This document shows positions 10,222-18,310 of a DNA stretch of 64,000 nt, one piece after another. Each line of letters begins with the position of its first letter. Position 1 is the first letter of the stretch. The position numbers were made by a program, and so were the translations under genes. Source of the stretch: [Mycobacterium] stephanolepidis. GTDB lineage: Bacteria; Actinomycetota; Actinomycetes; Mycobacteriales; Mycobacteriaceae. The notes under the pieces are model-generated. The model made no database searches, was not told the DNA's origin, and saw only the letters and a program-made list of their open reading frames with translations. Where the stretch lies: assembly GCF_002356335.1 (NCBI RefSeq), contig NZ_AP018165.1, positions 3,038,001 to 3,102,000 on the forward strand, given 5' to 3'.

Positions 10222-10692
10222 TTATGACGAACCCCGGGACCGGTGGCTCAACCTGCCGCTCAATCCGTGCAGCGAACGCAATAGCGAGCGCAGTGCGTAG
10301 AAACCGGCCACCAGCGTCAGCGCCAGCATGACCAGGAACATGACCAGCCAGTTGCTCCGGGTGTGCTCGACGTTCCACCAGATCACCGTGAACAGAACAG
10401 CACCGACAAACACCAAAACGTCGCGCCAACCACCGCCGTAAGAGAGCGCGGCCTCACGCAGTGACCGGCCGCGATCGGTGCTGGCGATCAGATCGTCGAT
10501 CCGCTGATCGATCGTGCGCTGGAACGCGGCGCGACGCTCCGTCTGCTCTTGCGGGATGCGGTCGAGCAGATCGAAGTCTTTAGCGATCAACGACCGGAAA
10601 TCCGGCGGCTTCAGATTGCCTGCGACGGCGCCCAGTAGGGCGCCCCCGGCGATAGGCGCGGCTCCCAGGGCAAGTTCGGCAAGTCCGGGCAT
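10222..10692 (-). CDS. Small membrane protein of unknown function
   Basis: A 156-aa protein, not assigned to a family. A Gly/Ala-rich N-terminal hydrophobic stretch (GAAPIAGGALLGAVAG) is followed by a charged helical middle (residues about 28-85, QEQTERRAAFQRTIDQRIDD) and two transmembrane helices (DVLVFVGAVLFTVIWW, then WLVMFLVMLALTLVAGFYAL). It ends in a basic cytoplasmic tail. The ATG at 10692 is preceded by a good Shine-Dalgarno, GAGGAG, 7 nt upstream. It lies 10 nt after the flavodoxin-like gene, so it is the likely last gene of the dapB operon. Confidence 0.65.
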   Translation of the reverse strand: MPGLAELALGAAPIAGGALLGAVAGNLKPPDFRSLIAKDFDLLDRIPQEQTERRAAFQRTIDQRIDDLIASTDRGRSLREAALSYGGGWRDVLVFVGAVLFTVIWWNVEHTRSNWLVMFLVMLALTLVAGFYALRSLLRSLHGLSGRLSHRSRGSS

Positions 10693-10702
10693 GCCAGTCT
10701 CC

Positions 10703-11155
10703 TCAATGCATCAAGATCGCGGCGAGCGTGCCGCCAAGGTTATAGGCCTGCTCGCGCACGGATGCGTCGATCGGCCCGACCACCTCGAGCGCGTCGGCAG
10801 CTTTCTCCAGTGCCAGCCCGGTCGCGATCTTGTCCACCGCGGACACCGCACCGACTGTGTCGTTGTTGCCGTGCACCCATAGTCCGTAGGGACGTGTGGC
10901 GACATGATCGAGGCTCGGGTAGTAGACCGTGTCGAAGAAATGCTTGAGGGCGCCGGACATGTATCCGAAATTCGCGCTGGTGCCAAACAGGTAGCCGTCG
11001 GCATCCAGCATGTCGGTAATCGTGGCGGCAAGAGCGGGCCTGATCACGACCTCGACTCCGGAGATGTCGGGGTCCTTCACGCCCGCCAACACCGCTTCCA
11101 GCAGTTCTCGGGTGGCCGGCGACGGCGTGTGGTGGACGATCAGCAGGCGACTCAT
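10703..11155 (-). CDS. Flavodoxin/NAD(P)H-dependent oxidoreductase-like protein
   Basis: A flavodoxin-fold protein that probably binds FMN. Seen: the N-terminal beta strand and phosphate loop LLIVHHTPSPATRELL, then GYLFGTSANFGYMSGALKHFFD (the typical flavin-contacting segment of the NADPH-dependent FMN reductase group) and YGLWVHGNND. At 150 aa it is a single domain. The ATG overlaps the upstream gene's stop by 4 nt. Order and size match the remembered Rv2771c position next to dapB. Redox partner unknown. Confidence 0.8.
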   Translation of the reverse strand: MSRLLIVHHTPSPATRELLEAVLAGVKDPDISGVEVVIRPALAATITDMLDADGYLFGTSANFGYMSGALKHFFDTVYYPSLDHVATRPYGLWVHGNNDTVGAVSAVDKIATGLALEKAADALEVVGPIDASVREQAYNLGGTLAAILMH

Positions 11156-11612
11156 CCGGCCGCGTCCTGCTGCATCTGCACGGCGGTGCGCATCGTCTCG
11201 CGGGCGCGGCCCCGATCCCCCGCATAGTCATATGCGCGAGCCAGCCGATACCACCCCACCCAGTCGTCGGGTTCGGCCTCCACCTCTGCCTTGACGGTCG
11301 CGAAGAGCGCGTCCGCATCCTCGCGATTGACGCGTCCCGACGGCGTCTTCCGTAGCGCACTCACGTCGAGATCGCGCCCCAACCCTGAGGCCAGATTCGC
11401 GAGCCGTTGATGCGCGAAGCCCGCGCGCAGGGTCGCGACCATCGCCCACAGGCCGATGAACGGAAGGATCAGCACGGCAAGACCCAGGCCGACCGCCGCC
11501 GGTTTCCCGGTGCCGATCAACGTGATGCCCATCCGGCCCAGGATCAGGAAATACCCGATCATCGCCGCGCACATGAACGCGATGAGGATCTTGACCCGGG
11601 CTGCGGCGGACA

Positions 11613-11613
<1 letters not shown>
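11152..11613 (-). CDS. Membrane protein with C-terminal TPR-like segment
   Basis: A 153-aa protein. Two N-terminal transmembrane helices (ILIAFMCAAMIGYFLIL and AAVGLGLAVLILPFIGLWAMV) are followed by a cytoplasmic C-terminal part. It holds WVGWYRLARAYDYAGDRGRARETM, resembling one tetratricopeptide repeat. The GTG start shares one base with the dapB stop (TAGTG at 11611-11615) and the stop overlaps the flavodoxin gene by 4 nt, so it is translationally coupled on both sides. It corresponds by position to the conserved Rv2772c-type gene of mycobacteria. Function unknown. Confidence 0.75.
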
Positions 11614-12398
<785 letters not shown>

Positions 12399-12400
12399 CT

Positions 12401-12679
12401 ATGAGCGACACATTCACCCGCCTCGGCCGGCGCGAGGTTGCCGCACCAAGGAAAGTTCACCAGGACGACACCGGGCGTCTACCCGAGCTACGCTACGTCT
12501 ATCACCCGATCGATTTGCCAGGCGACGATGTCAACTCCTGGTTGAGCCTTTTTTTGATCAGACAATCGGGTGTAATTCTCGTCGACGGAGCAACCAACTG
12601 TGACGGTAGTCACGGCCCTGGCAACCATTTGCCGGGGTCACGCAGCGCTCTCAGGTTCCTCTCAGAAACATATCTCTAG
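12401..12679 (+). CDS. Doubtful small ORF (92 aa)
   Basis: An open frame with ATG at 12401 and no clear ribosome site. The middle of the translation (ELRYVYHPIDLPGDDVNSW) looks protein-like, but the C-terminal third does not, and a T7 run (12549-12555) interrupts normal high-GC codon use. A second frame from ATG 12387 is also open here. Listed so that this 365-bp stretch between dapB and the next gene is described; a non-coding leader region is equally likely. Confidence 0.2.
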   Translation: MSDTFTRLGRREVAAPRKVHQDDTGRLPELRYVYHPIDLPGDDVNSWLSLFLIRQSGVILVDGATNCDGSHGPGNHLPGSRSALRFLSETYL

Positions 12680-12711
12680 CTGCGATACCTCCAGTTTGAG
12701 GCCCACACTGG

Positions 12712-12724
12712 TACTCTGGAGCCC
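12712..12724 (+). promoter_or_regulatory. Leaderless promoter of the small signal-peptide protein
   Basis: TACTCT at 12712-12717, 7 nt before ATG 12725. Confidence 0.5.
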
Positions 12725-13093
12725 ATGTCGGGCCGCAAGCGATACATGCGCGCGGGGGGCGTCGCGATCGCTCTCCTTGCGGCCCTGTGTTTCCTTGGAC
12801 CTGCCACACACGGGCAGATGTTCGGATGGCGAGCAGCCATCATTGGAACTTCGCCAGCATCCAACCTGCTGCCCGAGGAAGTCCACGAACACGTCAAGAG
12901 TCCTGTCAGCGCGACCGCTACACGGATCCGCCAGCAACCTGGCTCGATACCGGTTCCGGCCGCATTCGTGATGACAGTGCTCTTGGGCGCGACCCTCTTG
13001 GCGCTCATGGTGTCGCGGGGCTTCGTGTTCTCACGAGCGCCCGACAATTTGGGACGACAACGCCTTATCACCATCGGAATAGATAGACGCTGA
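12725..13093 (+). CDS. Small exported/membrane protein of unknown function
   Basis: A 122-aa protein. A basic N-terminus (SGRKRYMRAG) is followed by a hydrophobic signal segment GVAIALLAALCFLGPATHG, a polar extracytoplasmic stretch and a C-terminal transmembrane helix (FVMTVLLGATLLALMVSRGF) with a basic tail. No family was recognised. Reality is supported by the leaderless -10 at the right distance and by the signal-like organisation. It is on the same strand as the SulP-carbonic anhydrase gene 122 bp downstream, but a hairpin lies between them. Confidence 0.5.
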   Translation: MSGRKRYMRAGGVAIALLAALCFLGPATHGQMFGWRAAIIGTSPASNLLPEEVHEHVKSPVSATATRIRQQPGSIPVPAAFVMTVLLGATLLALMVSRGFVFSRAPDNLGRQRLITIGIDRR

Positions 13094-13104
13094 GCAGTCG
13101 CCGT

Positions 13105-13122
13105 GACGGCAAAGAAGCCGTC
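13105..13122 (+). other. Hairpin between the small membrane gene and the sulP gene
   Basis: A perfect 6-bp stem GACGGC/GCCGTC with loop AAAGAA, 11 nt after the stop codon and without a T tract. It could be an intrinsic-like terminator or a leader element. Further on, the palindrome GCGCATGCGC (13158-13167) and GTCGC/GCGAC arms (13173-13189) make the whole 13094-13215 leader structured. Confidence 0.35.
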
Positions 13123-13215
13123 GTACGCGTCTCACCCACCCATCTATCCACTTTGTCGCGCATGCGCATCTAGTCGCAGCTGCAGCGACCCTTCTTCCCG
13201 ATAGGGCTTACTGTC

Positions 13216-15465
13216 ATGACGACTTCCGTCACCGAGCAGGCTTCGAAGCCGTCGTTACTGCAGAATCTGCGGCACGACCTCCCCGCCTCCCTCGTCGTTT
13301 TCCTCGTCGCGCTGCCACTTTCTCTCGGTATCGCGATCGCCTCCGGTGCCCCGCTGATGGCGGGTCTCATCGCCGCCGTGGTCGGCGGCATCGTCGCCGG
13401 CGCCATCGGCGGATCACCACTGCAGGTCAGCGGCCCCGCCGCCGGCCTTACCGTGGTGGTGGCCGAGATCATCAACAAGTTCGGCTGGCAGATGACCTGC
13501 CTGATCACCATTGGTGCGGGCTTGCTGCAGATCCTGTTCGGCCTGAGCCGAATCGCCCGAGCCGCACTGGCCATCGCACCGGTCGTGGTGCACGCCATGC
13601 TCGCCGGCATCGGCGTGACCATCGCTCTTCAACAGGTCCATGTCCTCATGGGTGGCTCATCGCGGAGCTCCGCGTGGCAGAACCTGAAGGCGCTGCCGCA
13701 GGGGGTCCTCAACCACCATCTCCCCGATGTGATCATCGGCGTCATGGTCATTGCGATCCTGTTGCTCTGGCCCAAACTGCCTCCCAAGATTCGCATGATC
13801 CCCGGCGCCCTGGTGGCGATCGTGGCCGCGACCGCCTTCGCGGTCCTCACCAACTCCCCAGCCGAGCGAATCTCCCTGTCGGGTGACTTCTTTGACGCGA
13901 TCAGTTTCCCGACGCTGATCGGCCCGGCCGACGGAGACTGGGCCGGAGTGCTCTTGGGCGTGCTGACCATCGCTTTGATCGCGAGCGTCGAGTCGCTGTT
14001 GTCCGCGGTCGCCGTCGACAAACTGCACACCGGTCCGCGCACCAACTTCGATCGCGAGATGATCGGTCAGGGCAGCGCCAACGTGGCCTCCGGCTTCCTC
14101 GGCGGCTTGCCTATCACCGGCGTGATCGTGCGTAGCTCGACCAACGTGGCCGCGGGCGCCAAGACCCGTGCCTCGTCGATCCTGCACGGTGTGTGGGTGT
14201 TGCTGTTCGCCTCGCTGTTCAGCAGCGTGGTGCAGCTCATCCCCAAGGCCGCCCTGGCCGGTCTGTTGATCATCATCGGCGTCCAGTTGGTCAAGTTGGC
14301 CCACATGAAGTTGGCCTGGCGCACAGGCGATCTGGCGGTCTACGCGGTGACCATCGTGTCCGTCGTGTTCCTCAATCTGCTCGAAGGCGTGGGCATCGGA
14401 CTCGTGGTGGCTATCGGCATCTTGGTGGGCCGGGTCATGCGGGCACACATGGATGCCCGCCCGTTCGGCACCGAGGGATCACGGCAGTGGCATGTCGAGC
14501 TCGACGGCACCCTGAGCTTCCTGTCGCTGCCCCGGCTGACCAAGACCCTCAGCACGGTTCCGCCCGGCGCGCATGTCACGCTGGCCATCAACGCCGACTA
14601 CGTCGACCACGCCATCTCCGAGGCCATCTCCGACTGGAAGCGTGCTCATGAGGCTGCCGGCGGCACCGTGATGATCGTCGAGTCCTCACACGCCAAGCTG
14701 CACCACGCCCACACCACCCGGCCACAGCGGCATTTCGTATCGCGCGCTGTCGGTCTGGTGCCGTGGCGGTCGTGGCGACGCAGCGACGACAACGGCGTGG
14801 GCGCATCGATCATCGATGGCATCAACGAGTACAACAGCCGAGGCTCGGGTGCGCTGCGACCGCATGTGTCCGAACTGGCCGACTACCAGGATCCCGATGC
14901 TCTCTTCCTCACCTGTGGCGATTCGCGCATCCTGCCCAATGTCATCACGGCCAGTGGACCGGGCGACCTGTTCACGATCCGCAATGTCGGAAATGTGGTG
15001 CCCACCGATCCAGCCGATGGCTCGGTAGACGCATCCCTGGACTTCGCCATCAACCAGCTGAACGTGAGTTCGGTTGTGGTGTGCGGGCATTCCTCATGCG
15101 GCGCGATGAAGGCACTGCTGTCCGAGTCGACCGAAGCGCCGACCACTCCGGTGGGACGCTGGCTCGACTATGCCCGCGACAGCCTCATCGCCTTCCAGGA
15201 ACACCACCCTGCACGCACCAGCGCAGAGGCACACGGGTTCAACGAAGTCGACCAGCTCGGTGTCGTGAATGTGGCGATCCAGGTGGAACGCCTTATCCAC
15301 CACCCGATTCTGGCCGGGGCCGTGGTGTCCGGGCGAGTTCGCGTGGTCGGCACGTTCTTCAACATCGCCGAAGCGCACGTCTATGAGGTGGATGAGAACG
15401 GGATCGTGGGCCAGGACGGCAACACGAACGACATCGTCGAGGACCCGGCGCCGGCAACCAGCTGA
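13216..15465 (+). CDS. SulP-family anion transporter fused to beta-carbonic anhydrase
   Basis: A 749-aa fusion. Residues about 10-420 form a SulP (SLC26-like) transporter domain with about a dozen hydrophobic helices; GGIVAGAIGGSPLQVSGPAAG is the substrate-site region. A STAS-like linker follows (about 430-500). The C-terminal beta-class carbonic anhydrase has zinc ligands C567, D569 (CGDSR, Asp-Arg dyad), H625 and C628 (CGHSSCG). It is inferred to move bicarbonate or sulfate across the cytoplasmic membrane with CO2/bicarbonate interconversion at the inner face. The same architecture is remembered for M. tuberculosis Rv3273. Transported ion is not established from sequence. Confidence 0.92.
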   Translation: MTTSVTEQASKPSLLQNLRHDLPASLVVFLVALPLSLGIAIASGAPLMAGLIAAVVGGIVAGAIGGSPLQVSGPAAGLTVVVAEIINKFGWQMTCLITIGAGLLQILFGLSRIARAALAIAPVVVHAMLAGIGVTIALQQVHVLMGGSSRSSAWQNLKALPQGVLNHHLPDVIIGVMVIAILLLWPKLPPKIRMIPGALVAIVAATAFAVLTNSPAERISLSGDFFDAISFPTLIGPADGDWAGVLLGVLTIALIASVESLLSAVAVDKLHTGPRTNFDREMIGQGSANVASGFLGGLPITGVIVRSSTNVAAGAKTRASSILHGVWVLLFASLFSSVVQLIPKAALAGLLIIIGVQLVKLAHMKLAWRTGDLAVYAVTIVSVVFLNLLEGVGIGLVVAIGILVGRVMRAHMDARPFGTEGSRQWHVELDGTLSFLSLPRLTKTLSTVPPGAHVTLAINADYVDHAISEAISDWKRAHEAAGGTVMIVESSHAKLHHAHTTRPQRHFVSRAVGLVPWRSWRRSDDNGVGASIIDGINEYNSRGSGALRPHVSELADYQDPDALFLTCGDSRILPNVITASGPGDLFTIRNVGNVVPTDPADGSVDASLDFAINQLNVSSVVVCGHSSCGAMKALLSESTEAPTTPVGRWLDYARDSLIAFQEHHPARTSAEAHGFNEVDQLGVVNVAIQVERLIHHPILAGAVVSGRVRVVGTFFNIAEAHVYEVDENGIVGQDGNTNDIVEDPAPATS

Positions 15466-15475
15466 GCGGCGACCT

Positions 15476-15991
15476 CTACAAGGGGGCTCCCCCACGTAGG
15501 TGCTCGAAGATCAACGACGTCTGCGTGCCCGCGACATCGGGCTGTGCGTTGAGTTTCTCAACCACGAAGGACCTCAGGTCCTCGGTGTCGCGGGCCGCCA
15601 CGTGCAGGATGTAGTCGTCGGCACCCGCCAGGAAGTACACGTCGATGACCTGTGGCAGTTGACGTATGTCCCGGATAAACGTACGAATCTTTCCGCGCGC
15701 GTTGGCCTGCAGACTGACTGAAATCATCGCTTGCAGGGGCCGGCCGATGGCGGCCGGGTCGACGTCGGTGAAGAATCCACGGATCACCCCGGTTTCCTGC
15801 AGGCGTCGGACACGTCCATGACACGTCGACGCCGCGATCCCCACAGCCTCGGCGAGCGCACTGTTGGGTATTCGTGCATCGTCATGCAGTTCCATCAGAA
15901 TGCGGCGGTCGACGTCATCAAGATCCACGCGCCGAACATCATTCGGCGCGCTTGGCATGTCGTACCGAGATTCCGGTGATTTCGCGGTCAT
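15476..15991 (-). CDS. aldR: Lrp/AsnC-family regulator of alanine dehydrogenase
   Basis: A feast/famine regulator. The N-terminal helix-turn-helix (VDLDDVDRRILMELHDDAR, ALAEAVGIAASTCHGRVRRL) is followed by a RAM ligand-binding domain (GRPLQAMISVSL, VIDVYFLAGADDYILHV). It is divergent from ald across 98 bp, the arrangement of the AldR regulator known in M. tuberculosis (Rv2779c), which responds to alanine and other amino acids. An N-terminal extension of about 10 residues precedes a second in-frame ATG. ATG 15991 is retained because TACATT lies 6 nt upstream, giving a leaderless message. Its stop lies 10 nt from the convergent SulP gene. Confidence 0.88.
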   Translation of the reverse strand: MTAKSPESRYDMPSAPNDVRRVDLDDVDRRILMELHDDARIPNSALAEAVGIAASTCHGRVRRLQETGVIRGFFTDVDPAAIGRPLQAMISVSLQANARGKIRTFIRDIRQLPQVIDVYFLAGADDYILHVAARDTEDLRSFVVEKLNAQPDVAGTQTSLIFEHLRGGAPL

Positions 15992-16003
15992 CTATGGAAT
16001 GTA
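15992..16003 (-). promoter_or_regulatory. Leaderless promoter of the aldR-type regulator
   Basis: TACATT (16003-15998, minus strand), 6 nt before ATG 15991. It overlaps TGGAA/TTCCA arms (15995-15999 and 16011-16015) that could be a regulator site for autoregulation and for ald. Confidence 0.45.
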
Positions 16004-16089
16004 GCGAATCTTCCACATAATTATTGCGCCTTTACCGACGCTTCTTCACACTTGAACACGAGACTTAGTTCCGAAACAGGAGAAGCATC

Positions 16090-17205
16090 ATGCGTGTAGG
16101 CATCCCTACCGAGATCAAGAACAACGAGTACCGCGTAGCTACCACCCCGGCCGGGGTGGCCGAGCTGACCCGCCGTGGCCACGAGGTGATCGTCCAGGCC
16201 GGCGCGGGTGAGGGCTCTTCGATATCCGACGTTGACTTCAAAGCCGCTGGCGCGCAGGTCATCAACGGCGCTGAACAGGTCTGGGCCGAAGCCGATCTGC
16301 TGCTCAAGGTCAAGGAGCCGATCGAGCCCGAGTACGCCCTGATGCGTCGCGGCCAGACTCTCTTCACCTACCTGCACCTGGCGGCATCCCTGCCCTGCAC
16401 CGAGGCGCTGCTGAAGTCGGAAACCACATCGATCGCCTACGAGACCGTGCAGACCGCCGATGGCGCACTCCCCCTGCTGGCTCCGATGAGCGAGGTGGCG
16501 GGGCGACTCTCCGCACAGGTCGGTGCCTACCATCTGATGACTCCGGTGGGCGGCCGCGGCGTGGTGATGGGAGGCGTTCCGGGCGTCGGCCCCGCCGACG
16601 TGGTCGTCATCGGTGGAGGTGTCGCTGGATACAACGCCGCGCGGATCGCCGCCGGAATGGGCGCTCATGTGACGGTTTTCGATGTCAACCTCAACAAGCT
16701 GCGCGAGCTGGATGCCGAATTCGGTGGCACGATCCGGACCCGCTACTCGTCCACCATGGACCTGGAGGGGGCCGTCAAGCGGGCCGACCTGGTGATCGGC
16801 GCAGTACTCATTCCTGGCGCCAAGGCACCCAAGCTCGTATCGAATTCACTTGTAGCCCAGATGAAGCCGGGCTCAGTGCTCGTGGACATCGCCATCGACC
16901 AGGGCGGTTGCTTCGCCGACTCGCGGCCCACCACCCACGACGAGCCGACCTACTCGGTACATGACAGCGTGTTCTACTGCGTGGCGAACATGCCCGGCGC
17001 CGTGCCCCGCACATCCACCTTCGCCTTGACCAACGCCACCATGCCGTACGTCTTGGCTCTGGCGAACAAGGGTTGGCAGCAGGCTTGCCGACAGGATGCC
17101 GCACTGGCCAAGGGACTCTCGACGCACGAGGGTGCGCTTCTTAATGCGCACGTCGCCGAGGATCTCGGGCTGTCCTTCACCGATCCCGCGGAAGTTCTCG
17201 CCTAG
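16090..17205 (+). CDS. ald: Alanine dehydrogenase
   Basis: NAD-dependent interconversion of L-alanine with pyruvate and ammonia, linking amino-acid use, redox balance and alanine supply for the cell wall. At 371 aa it is the typical hexameric-enzyme length. The pyruvate-binding K75 (LLKVKEP) and catalytic H96 (TYLHLAA) are in place; the NAD-binding Rossmann motif VVIGGGVAGYNAA follows near residue 172. A strong Shine-Dalgarno (AGGAGAAG) precedes ATG 16090. It is divergent from the aldR-type regulator, which presumably controls it. Confidence 0.96.
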   Translation: MRVGIPTEIKNNEYRVATTPAGVAELTRRGHEVIVQAGAGEGSSISDVDFKAAGAQVINGAEQVWAEADLLLKVKEPIEPEYALMRRGQTLFTYLHLAASLPCTEALLKSETTSIAYETVQTADGALPLLAPMSEVAGRLSAQVGAYHLMTPVGGRGVVMGGVPGVGPADVVVIGGGVAGYNAARIAAGMGAHVTVFDVNLNKLRELDAEFGGTIRTRYSSTMDLEGAVKRADLVIGAVLIPGAKAPKLVSNSLVAQMKPGSVLVDIAIDQGGCFADSRPTTHDEPTYSVHDSVFYCVANMPGAVPRTSTFALTNATMPYVLALANKGWQQACRQDAALAKGLSTHEGALLNAHVAEDLGLSFTDPAEVLA

Positions 17206-17206
17206 A

Positions 17207-17281
17207 GAACATGTTCCGAGGTGCCCGCCTCTGAGCGACACACCCGATCTGTACCGGGAACTGTCACTCGCAGGCGGGCAC
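17207..17281. terminator. Convergent stem-loop between ald and the ferritin-like gene
   Basis: A perfect 10-bp inverted repeat: GTGCCCGCCT at 17221-17230 and AGGCGGGCAC at 17272-17281, with a 41-nt loop that contains a smaller CCCG/CGGG stem. A separate perfect palindrome GAACATGTTC lies at 17207-17216 just after the ald stop. No T tract is present. The position between convergent genes suggests a bidirectional terminator. Confidence 0.45.
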
Positions 17282-17284
17282 TAC

Positions 17285-18310
17285 CTAGACCGCGGTCTCC
17301 GCGGTGAGGTCGTTGGTCCACGTCGGTGTCTTGATCTTCTTGCGATACGGCACTTTGTCGTTGAACTTGTTCACCGCACGACCCACCTTATGCAGCGGAT
17401 GATCGAAGTCGGTGAAATAGGTGCTGTTCACAATGGGGTAACGCAGGACCCGGAAGACAGGCAACCGGCTGGCATTACTGCTCTTGCGGCCGCCTGATTC
17501 CGCATAGCGATCGAATGCACGCTGAATCAGAATCGTGTCGATACCCATGTTCCGCATCGCGTCACCCACCCGTGTCAGAAAGCCCGCGAAGCGGATCACG
17601 TGGGGGTTGGCCAAGCCAACTGCCCGCACGATTGTCACCGGCTTGAGCAGCGGGGCCACATCCTCCACCAGCATCCGGGAGAACTTGCGGGTACCCAGCA
17701 TGTCCATGACCGCGAATCCAATTGCCAAATGGCGTGATTCGTCGGAGTTGATCTTGGCGAACACCTCATGGAACAGCGGATCCTCGACCTCGCCGGACAA
17801 GAATTTCAGGACGGCGCCGTCGAGCCCAACCTCGAAGAACGGGATGACAGTGGCCATGTAGACGAATGGCAGTCGACGGTCACCGAGGTTGTCGAACCCG
17901 CGCAGCGCCTGCAACAGGGCCTTGATATCCCCGGACTGCGGCGGGACTTCGCCCTCCTCGAGCATGCCCCACCGGCGCATCAGTGCGATCTCGGCATTGG
18001 CGTGCCGCTGCTCCTCGGCATGGAAGTAGCTGTAGATCTCCCGCAGCGTGTCACTGGGCGCGGTGATACCCAGCGTGCCCATCATTCGGCCACCGATGTG
18101 CTCGATCCACACCAGGTCCGACATGAATTGCTTGAGGTCGTCGAACTGCTCCGGGTTGATGGTCTCGGCCCCGGGCTTGTCCCAGTCGAAGTCGGCCAGA
18201 GTCCACTGCCTGGCCTTGATCTTGCCGAGGACATTCTCGAAGAACTCGTCGTTTTTCGAGATGTCCTTGGTGTTCTCTCTGGTCAGCTCGTCCGGGAGCA
18301 CTGCGGTCAT
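17285..18310 (-). CDS. Ferritin-like diiron protein (putative oxygenase)
   Basis: A 341-aa helical protein with the ligand pattern of a ferritin-like diiron enzyme: WIEHIGG (E and H, near residue 70), HAEEQRHANAE (ExxH near 100), FFEVGLDG (E, near 160) and NSDESRHLAIG (ExxH near 190). The pattern gives two E/ExxH half-sites as in soluble diiron oxygenases and desaturase-like proteins. The C-terminal third is basic and lacks cofactor motifs. The ATG overlaps the stop of the upstream flavin monooxygenase by 4 nt, so the two are co-translated. Function unknown; N-oxygenation, hydroxylation or desaturation of a lipid substrate are possibilities. Confidence 0.7.
   Translation of the reverse strand: MTAVLPDELTRENTKDISKNDEFFENVLGKIKARQWTLADFDWDKPGAETINPEQFDDLKQFMSDLVWIEHIGGRMMGTLGITAPSDTLREIYSYFHAEEQRHANAEIALMRRWGMLEEGEVPPQSGDIKALLQALRGFDNLGDRRLPFVYMATVIPFFEVGLDGAVLKFLSGEVEDPLFHEVFAKINSDESRHLAIGFAVMDMLGTRKFSRMLVEDVAPLLKPVTIVRAVGLANPHVIRFAGFLTRVGDAMRNMGIDTILIQRAFDRYAESGGRKSSNASRLPVFRVLRYPIVNSTYFTDFDHPLHKVGRAVNKFNDKVPYRKKIKTPTWTNDLTAETAV

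Noticed and set aside
12549..12555. T7 run as a strong intrinsic terminator
   Set aside because: The stem before it (CCAGG/CCTGG, 5 bp) is weak and separated by 7 nt from the run; function not supported.
17207..17216. GAACATGTTC as a KstR-type site
   Set aside because: It has AACATGTT but lacks the flanking T and A of TnnAACnnGTTnnA and lies after the ald stop.
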